A stretch of 10,893 nt of DNA, taken from Chloroflexota bacterium. GTDB taxonomy: Bacteria; Chloroflexota; Anaerolineae; JAADDB01. Below, one piece after another: positions 6,488 through 10,893 of this stretch (position 1 is its first letter; every line of letters starts with the position of its first letter). The notes beneath the pieces were generated by a model that was not told the DNA's origin, did no database searches, and saw only the letters and a program-made list of their open reading frames with translations. The stretch lies in NCBI GenBank assembly GCA_013154135.1, contig JAADDB010000209.1, forward strand, positions 1 to 10,893. Reading direction: 5' to 3'. The position numbers and the translations under genes are program-made.

Positions 6488-7765
6488 GTGGCTGAGAACA
6501 AGAAGTCGACAGACACATTGAAAGCGTTGCTTCCCAATCCGGATACGTCCCACCTCTCCAGCCAAACCTCCCAGGGCATGAAAGGGGGGCTGGTCGTCAT
6601 CTCCCAGGAAAACCAACAGGTCATGCTGGTGGAGCAGGACAAGGAGGACGAAGAACACTTCCCCGTTCTCCAACATGACCAGAAGTTGGAAGCCGAAGTG
6701 GAGACGGAGAAACAGCTCCCCGTGGAACGCATCCTCCAGGATTGGGAGGAAGAGGGCATCACCGATGATCCGGTGCGGATGTACTTGCACGAGATCGGAC
6801 AGGTACCCCTCCTCACGCCGGAGGAGGAGTACGAGCTGGCCATGCGCGTCTACCGGGGGAAGCAGGCCCGGGAGGAGTTGGAAGCCGCGGAACGTGAAGG
6901 ACGGGAGTTGGACCCGGAGACGCGTGAGGAGCTAGAACGTCTGGTGGCAGAGGGGGACAAGGCGAAGGATCAGCTGGCCAAGGCCAATCTGCGTCTGGTG
7001 GTCAGCGTGGCCAAACGCTACATCGGCCGTGGCATGTCCTTTTCCGACCTGATCCAGGAAGGCAACCTGGGCCTGTTGCGGGCGGTGGACAAGTTCAACC
7101 CCACCCTCGGCTACAAGTTCAGCACCTACGCGACCTGGTGGATCCGCCAGGCCATCAACCGGGCCATCGCGGACCAGGCCCGCACCATCCGCATCCCCGT
7201 CCACATGGTGGAGACCATCAACCGCCTCATCCGGACGCAACGCCGTCTGACCCAGGAGCTGGGCCGGGAACCCACATCCGAGGAGCTGGCCCTGGAGATG
7301 GGGTACTTGGAGCCGGAAGAGCGGGAGCAGATCGAGGAAATGCAGGCCCGCGGGGATCCCCTGGACCCGCTGTTGCGGCGCAAGCTCAAACGGGCCGCGG
7401 CCAAAGTCCAACAAGTGCTGCGCATCGCGGAGGAGCCCATCTCCCTGGAGACGTCGGTGGGGGAGGAGAACGATTCCTCCCTGCTGGATTTTGTGAAGGA
7501 TGACTCCATGCCCGCGCCCGGCGATGCGGCCAGCTACATGCTCCTCCGCGAGCAGCTCCGCGAGGTGTTGAAAGTGTTGAGCGACCGGGAGCGGGAGGTG
7601 TTGGAACTCCGCTTTGGCTTGAAGGATGGCCGGTACTACACTCTGGAGGAGGTTGGACGAATCTTCGGGGTCACCCGGGAACGTATACGTCAGATAGAGG
7701 CAAAAGCCCTGCGCAAACTCCGCCATCCCCAGCGAAGCCATAAGTTGCGGGATTATTTGAGCTGA
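6488..7765 (+). CDS. sigA: Primary (housekeeping) sigma factor SigA/RpoD
   Basis: This is the primary sigma-70 factor, which recognises -10 and -35 promoters. In the 425-aa protein, residues 1-90 are a weakly conserved acidic N-terminus (region 1.1-like). Region 1.2 begins DDPVRMYLHEIG at about 93. Region 2 spans about 160-240 with NLRLVVSVAKRY, the core-binding DLIQEGNLGLLRAV, and the melting and -10 recognition helix FSTYATWWIRQAINRAI. Region 3 follows, then region 4 with REREVLELRFGL and the helix-turn-helix VTRERIRQIEAKALRKLRHP (about 395-414). Region 3 carries an extra segment of about 25 residues (roughly 273-300) before the VLRIAEEPISLE stretch. The GTG start at 6488 has GAGGA only 3 nt upstream, which is tight. 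No clear terminator follows before the tRNA promoter. Confidence 0.97.
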   Translation: MAENKKSTDTLKALLPNPDTSHLSSQTSQGMKGGLVVISQENQQVMLVEQDKEDEEHFPVLQHDQKLEAEVETEKQLPVERILQDWEEEGITDDPVRMYLHEIGQVPLLTPEEEYELAMRVYRGKQAREELEAAEREGRELDPETREELERLVAEGDKAKDQLAKANLRLVVSVAKRYIGRGMSFSDLIQEGNLGLLRAVDKFNPTLGYKFSTYATWWIRQAINRAIADQARTIRIPVHMVETINRLIRTQRRLTQELGREPTSEELALEMGYLEPEEREQIEEMQARGDPLDPLLRRKLKRAAAKVQQVLRIAEEPISLETSVGEENDSSLLDFVKDDSMPAPGDAASYMLLREQLREVLKVLSDREREVLELRFGLKDGRYYTLEEVGRIFGVTRERIRQIEAKALRKLRHPQRSHKLRDYLS

Positions 7766-7830
7766 GGTGGCTGTTAGAGCGTCCGTGCGTCGGGCGGATG
7801 TGTTATGTGTCCACGGTCCATTTGGCCAAT

Positions 7831-7846
7831 CCCATTTGACAATGGG
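7831..7846. promoter_or_regulatory. Inverted repeat over the tRNA-Asn -35 box
   Basis: The arms CCCATT (7831-7836) and AATGGG (7841-7846) are perfect complements separated by TGAC, so the dyad is centred on the -35 hexamer TTGACA. An 8-bp palindrome TTGGCCAA lies just upstream at 7822-7829. The dyad could be an operator for a DNA-binding regulator, or chance. Confidence 0.35.
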
Positions 7847-7863
7847 ACGGAGTTCGCTATAAT
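7836..7863 (+). promoter_or_regulatory. Consensus sigma-A promoter of tRNA-Asn
   Basis: TTGACA (7836-7841) and TATAAT (7858-7863) are both perfect hexamers separated by 16 bp. Transcription would start near 7870, about 12 nt before the mature tRNA 5' end. This is the strongest promoter in the window and probably also drives the tup genes by readthrough. Confidence 0.9.
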
Positions 7864-7881
7864 ACCATCCTGTGAATGCAG

Positions 7882-7957
7882 TCCGCGGTAGCTCAATCGG
7901 CAGAGCGGGCGGCTGTTAACCGCTTGGTTGGAGGTTCGAGTCCTCCCCGCGGAGCCA
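7882..7957 (+). tRNA. tRNA-Asn, anticodon GTT, CCA encoded
   Basis: A full cloverleaf can be drawn. The acceptor pairs 7882-7888 with 7947-7953 and the D stem 7891-7894 with 7903-7906. The anticodon stem pairs 7908-7912 with 7920-7924 (one G-U pair at the outer end), with anticodon GTT at 7915-7917. The T stem pairs 7930-7934 with 7942-7946, with loop TTCGAGT. The discriminator G is at 7954 and CCA at 7955-7957 is genomically encoded. The gene is 76 nt including CCA and has no intron. Confidence 0.97.
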
Positions 7958-7989
7958 AAGCCGGGGCACAGTGTGCCCCGGCTTTTTTT
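7958..7989 (+). terminator. Intrinsic terminator directly after tRNA-Asn
   Basis: A perfect 10-bp G+C-rich stem (7960-7969 with 7973-7982), extendable by two A-T pairs, has a 3-nt loop and is followed by seven T residues (7983-7989). It begins at the base after the encoded CCA. It lies between the tRNA promoter and the tup genes, so it may limit rather than abolish tup transcription. Confidence 0.93.
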
Positions 7990-8026
7990 CGCATGAAATC
8001 CCTTCGTCCGTTTTAGGAGGCTGGAA

Positions 8027-8884
8027 ATGCACCGTCCATCGTGGTCCATGGTCGGCATTCTGATCTTTCTCCTCACCCTGACCGGTTGCGCCCCCGCCCC
8101 TCCCAGCACTTCCACCGCACCCACCCCCCAACACAAGGAGCTCATCTTGGCCACCACCACCAGCACCCGGGATTCAGGTCTGCTGGATGTGCTGGTGCCC
8201 CTGTTCGAACAACAAACCGGATATCACGTGAAGGTCATCGCGGTGGGCACGGGCGCGGCCCTGCGCATGGGAGAAAAAGGGGACGCGGACGTCCTCCTCG
8301 TTCACGCTCCCCCCGCGGAGGAGGCGTTCATGAAGGCCGGGCACGGGATCGAACGGGAATACGTCATGTACAATGACTTCGTCATCGTCGGTCCTGAAGA
8401 GGACCCGGCCCACATCCGGGGCATGAAGGACGCGGTCCAAGCCCTGAAGAAGATCGCGCAGGCCCAAGCCCTCTGGATCTCCCGAGGGGATGACTCGGGC
8501 ACGCACAAGAAGGAACGGGCCCTGTGGAAGGAAGCCGGCTTTGACCCGTCCGAGCTCCCCGCTCAACCCTGGTATCAGGAGACCGGACAAGGCATGGGCG
8601 CGACGTTGCGCATCGCGTCGGAAAAGGGCGCGTACACCTTGACCGACCGGGCCACTTACCTCAACCTGCACGACACCCTCACCCTGCAAATTTTGGTGGA
8701 AGGGGATCCGCGGCTTTACAATGTGTACCACGTCATCGTTGTCAACCCGGACAAAAATCCGAACATCAACGTGGAAGGGGCCCGAGCTTTTGTGGACTTC
8801 CTCACCTCTCCCCAGGTGCAGGACATTATCCGATCCTACGGGGTGGATAAGTTCGGCCAACCCCTCTTCCACGTGGACCGGTAG
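8027..8884 (+). CDS. tupA: Tungstate ABC transporter, substrate-binding lipoprotein
   Basis: TupA captures tungstate outside the membrane and delivers it to the TupB permease. The 285-aa precursor has a lipoprotein signal: a hydrophobic stretch at 9-18 and lipobox LTGC with the lipidated cysteine at 21. A Ser/Thr/Pro linker follows. The mature part opens with LATTTSTRDSGLLD (41-54), the TTTSTxDSG anion-binding signature of TupA proteins. Further landmarks are GTGAAL, the DVLLVHAP segment, YNDFVIVGP, SRGDDSGTHKKE and YTLTDRATY, all in family order. The start is fixed by AGGAGG at 8015-8020, 6 nt before the ATG. It is the first gene of a tight tupABC set. Molybdate or phosphate binding is less likely given the signature, though affinity cannot be read from sequence. 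Confidence 0.94.
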   Translation: MHRPSWSMVGILIFLLTLTGCAPAPPSTSTAPTPQHKELILATTTSTRDSGLLDVLVPLFEQQTGYHVKVIAVGTGAALRMGEKGDADVLLVHAPPAEEAFMKAGHGIEREYVMYNDFVIVGPEEDPAHIRGMKDAVQALKKIAQAQALWISRGDDSGTHKKERALWKEAGFDPSELPAQPWYQETGQGMGATLRIASEKGAYTLTDRATYLNLHDTLTLQILVEGDPRLYNVYHVIVVNPDKNPNINVEGARAFVDFLTSPQVQDIIRSYGVDKFGQPLFHVDR

Positions 8885-8889
8885 GAGCT

Positions 8890-9588
8890 ATGGAAACGAT
8901 CTGGCTGGGCATCCGGGAAGCCATTCGGCTGCTCATCCAACGGGATCCGTATGTGTGGGAGATCACCGCGCTCACGTTGCGCGTGTCGGGCACCGCGACC
9001 CTGGTGGCCGTGCTCTTGGGCGTGCCCATCGGCATCCTCCTGGCCTTTAGCCGCTTCCCGGGCCGTCGACTTCTGGTGGCTGCGGTCAACACGGGCATGG
9101 GACTCCCCCCCGTTGTGGTGGGACTGGTGGTCGCGCTCTTCCTCTGGCGCAGCGGACCGTTGGGGTTCCTCCGCCTGATTTACACCCCCACCGCGATGAT
9201 TATCGCCCAAGCCCTGCTCGCCTGGCCCATTGTCACCGGCCTGACCATGGCCGCGATCCAGCAGTTGGACCCGGGATGGCGTTGGCAGTTGTTGGGGCTG
9301 GGCGCGTCCCGGTTGCAGATGGTCCTCCTCCTCCTCTGGGAGACCCGATTGCTCCTCCTGGCCGCGGTTATCGCCGCGTTTGGGGCGGTCATTTCGGAGG
9401 TGGGAGCTTCCATGATGGTGGGCGGGAATATCGCCCACCACACGCGTGTGCTCACAACGGCCACCGTCCTGGAGACGAGTAAGGGCAACTTCGCCCTGGC
9501 CATGGCCCTGAGCACCATCCTCCTCGCGCTGGCCTACATCGTCACCTATGCCCTCACCACGTTGCAACAGCGATCGCGTCGTATGTGA
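8890..9588 (+). CDS. tupB: Tungstate ABC transporter, permease
   Basis: TupB is the membrane channel of the tungstate importer and presumably works as a homodimer. The 232-aa protein has a short amphipathic N-terminus and about five to six hydrophobic segments (for example about 35-57, 66-85, 95-117 and 195-220). The cytoplasmic coupling (EAA-like) loop reads LGASRLQMVLLLLWETR. It is followed by AFGAVISEVGASMMVGGNI, which is characteristic of the TupB subgroup among molybdate/tungstate-type permeases. The start ATG lies 5 nt after the tupA stop, with GGAG overlapping that stop as ribosome-binding site. The gap to tupC is 3 nt, so the three genes are almost certainly one transcription and translation unit. 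Confidence 0.93.
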   Translation: METIWLGIREAIRLLIQRDPYVWEITALTLRVSGTATLVAVLLGVPIGILLAFSRFPGRRLLVAAVNTGMGLPPVVVGLVVALFLWRSGPLGFLRLIYTPTAMIIAQALLAWPIVTGLTMAAIQQLDPGWRWQLLGLGASRLQMVLLLLWETRLLLLAAVIAAFGAVISEVGASMMVGGNIAHHTRVLTTATVLETSKGNFALAMALSTILLALAYIVTYALTTLQQRSRRM

Positions 9589-9591
9589 GCC

Positions 9592-10677
9592 ATGAACCCC
9601 ATCCTGGAAGCCCACAACATCCGAGTCACGTATGAGGACCAACACGCGCTGGACGTGCCGGAGTTGGTCATCCAGGAGGGGGAGGTCTTCGTGGTCATCG
9701 GACCCAACGGCGCGGGCAAGTCCACCCTGCTGCGCACCCTGGCCGCGCTTCAACGTCCTCACCGAGGCGCGCTGACCTTCCGGGGTCGTCCCATCTCCTG
9801 GGGGAACACCCTCGCCTACCGACGACGCATCGCCGTGGTGTTGCAAAGGCCCTTGCTCCTGAACACGTCGGTGTACCGCAATGTGGCCTTGGGGTTGTAC
9901 CTCCGGGGGATTTGGGGACGCCGAGCCCGGGAAAAGGTCGTTCACTGGCTGGACCAATTTCGGGTGGGACACCTGGCGCAGCGCAACGCGCTGGAACTCT
10001 CCGGGGGGGAAGCCCAACGGGTCGCGCTGGCCCGAGCTTTTGTCCTGGAGCCCGACATCCTCTTCCTCGACGAGTCCTTCACCGGTCTGGACATGCCGAC
10101 CCGCCAGGATCTGCTCACCGACCTCCGTCGAGTGCTGGGCCAGACCCAGACCACGGTCTTCCTCGTCACCCACGACAGGGAGGAAGCCCGGGCCCTGGCC
10201 GACCGGGTGGCCGTCCTCATGGAAGGGCGCATTCGTCAGCTCGGCCCGGTGGAGGAGGTCTTCACCCGCCCTGTGGATGAGGCGGTCGCCGCGTTTGTGG
10301 GCGTGGAGAACCGTTTCCCCGCGCGTGTGAGGGACGTTCAAGGGGAATGGGTTTGGGTCGAAGTGTCCCCGCAGGTGACCCTGGCGGTCCGGGGACCAGC
10401 CCCCCAACGCCGGGAGGTGCTCCTCTGCGTCCGTCCGGAGGACATCCGCTTGCGCGGGGAGAAGGGGCCGAACACGTGGCCGGGGCACATCGAGGAGGTC
10501 ATCCCCCAAGGCTCGTTGGTGCGGGTGCACCTGCGCGTGGGGCCCCACACGTGGCGGGTTCTCCTCCCCCGGCGGGAATGGCGTCAACTCCGCGCCCGCG
10601 CGGGGGCCTCTGTGTTCCTGGACATCTCCCCTGATGATGTGCATTTGATAGAGGAGGGGGTAATGAGTAACGATTGA
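9592..10677 (+). CDS. tupC: Tungstate ABC transporter, ATP-binding protein with TOBE domain
   Basis: TupC hydrolyses ATP to drive tungstate import through TupB. The 361-aa protein has Walker A GPNGAGKST (37-45), the Q-loop Q85, signature LSGGE (136-140), Walker B ILFLDE (D160, E161), D-loop GLD (165-167) and switch H194. After about residue 240 comes a C-terminal domain reading ENRFPARV and then CVRPEDIRL, typical of the TOBE/Mop-like oxyanion-sensing module of molybdate and tungstate ATPases. It may mediate trans-inhibition by the transported anion. The last residues (MSND) and the TGA stop lie inside or at the edge of the first copy of a downstream repeat, so the natural C-terminus was probably altered by the repeat. 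Confidence 0.94.
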   Translation: MNPILEAHNIRVTYEDQHALDVPELVIQEGEVFVVIGPNGAGKSTLLRTLAALQRPHRGALTFRGRPISWGNTLAYRRRIAVVLQRPLLLNTSVYRNVALGLYLRGIWGRRAREKVVHWLDQFRVGHLAQRNALELSGGEAQRVALARAFVLEPDILFLDESFTGLDMPTRQDLLTDLRRVLGQTQTTVFLVTHDREEARALADRVAVLMEGRIRQLGPVEEVFTRPVDEAVAAFVGVENRFPARVRDVQGEWVWVEVSPQVTLAVRGPAPQRREVLLCVRPEDIRLRGEKGPNTWPGHIEEVIPQGSLVRVHLRVGPHTWRVLLPRREWRQLRARAGASVFLDISPDDVHLIEEGVMSND

Positions 10678-10870
10678 CGATTGACGATTAAGGGGTTAAA
10701 TGCCGGGTTGGCCTTTCGATACCGAGCTGGCCAGGGAAAGTCTCCATTAGCGGCGGACAGGTCCGTGAAGTAACGATTAACGATTGACAATTAAAGGGCT
10801 GAATGCCGGTTGGCCCTTCGATACCGAGCTGGCGAGAAAAAGTCCCCTTTGGCGGCGGACGGGTCCGCAC
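10665..10870 (+). repeat. Two tandem copies of a ~102-bp intergenic repeat
   Basis: Copy A is about 10665-10767 and copy B about 10768-10870, aligned with a period of 102-103 bp and one 1-nt gap near 10706. Each begins with iterations of ATTGACG-like heptamers ending in ATTAA. Then come AATGCCGG, TTGGCC, a shared block reading TTCGATACCGAGCTGGC, an AAAGTC-rich segment, and GCGGCGGAC...GTCCG. The last element forms a small hairpin in both copies (CGGA/TCCG). The leading 27 bp of copy A (10665-10691) recur exactly on the minus strand at 2438-2464. Copy A overlaps the last codons and stop of tupC. I see no transposase or open frame that would mobilise it. Confidence 0.85.
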
Positions 10871-10889
10871 CTCGGCAGGGCGCCGAGGT
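10869..10889. other. Inverted repeat at window end
   Basis: An 8-bp perfect stem (10869-10876 with 10882-10889) has a 5-nt loop and lies directly after repeat copy B. It could end the repeat array, be the stem of a terminator whose T-run lies beyond the window, or belong to the next element. No gene is visible from 10678 to the window end. Confidence 0.4.
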
Positions 10890-10893
10890 ACTC

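Noticed and set aside
8836..10644. A 602-codon open frame on the minus strand, antisense to tupB and tupC
   Set aside because: Same shadow effect. The composition is dominated by Gly, His, Gln, Arg and Glu with no domain, and tupB and tupC are secure on the other strand.
10688..10870. A 60-codon minus-strand frame with two copies of a similar peptide
   Set aside because: The peptide repeat follows automatically from the 102-bp (34-codon) DNA repeat. There is no ribosome-binding site and the frame has no known motif.
10665..10893. CRISPR array
   Set aside because: The units are about 102 bp, diverged, only two in number and without unique spacers between short identical repeats. No cas gene is present.

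Overview
The window is a G+C-rich bacterial chromosome segment, compact and almost entirely housekeeping. Synteny and protein character suggest Chloroflexota (an Anaerolineae-like or neighbouring lineage). The support is an extended sigma-3 region in the primary sigma factor, a CFGAC-type zinc motif in DnaG, a short IF2, and dnaG next to the primary sigma gene. This assignment comes from reading, not from a search.

Minus strand, positions 1-4281. The transcription/translation factor cluster reads nusA -> ylxR (rnpM) -> infB -> rbfA, with rbfA cut by the window edge. rimP and ylxQ, often part of this cluster, are absent from it. The cluster is split: an intrinsic terminator follows ylxR, and a 460-nt non-coding stretch separates ylxR from infB. 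That stretch holds the terminator, one copy of a dispersed 27-bp repeat, and a strongly self-complementary segment directly upstream of the infB ribosome-binding site. I propose that segment as a candidate structured mRNA leader. nusA has its own promoter (TATAAT) and a leader with two terminator-like hairpins, suggesting attenuation.

Plus strand, positions 4578-7765. dnaG (primase) and the primary sigma factor gene sigA/rpoD form the core of the classical macromolecular-synthesis operon, divergent from nusA.

Plus strand, positions 7836-10677. A tRNA-Asn(GTT) gene has a near-perfect sigma-A promoter, an encoded CCA end and a strong terminator. It is followed after only about 25 nt by tupA-tupB-tupC, a complete tungstate ABC importer (lipoprotein, permease, ATPase). 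The importer has no visible promoter of its own, so readthrough from the tRNA unit is the simplest reading. It implies that the host uses tungsto-enzymes, none of which lie in the window.

Positions 10665-10893. Two tandem copies of a roughly 102-bp intergenic repeat follow. Its leading 27-bp motif is identical to the one upstream of infB, and its first copy supplies the stop codon of tupC.

I see no defence system, prophage, CRISPR array or transposase. The material worth a second look is regulatory and RNA-level: the infB leader, the nusA leader, the tRNA/tup junction and the dispersed repeat.
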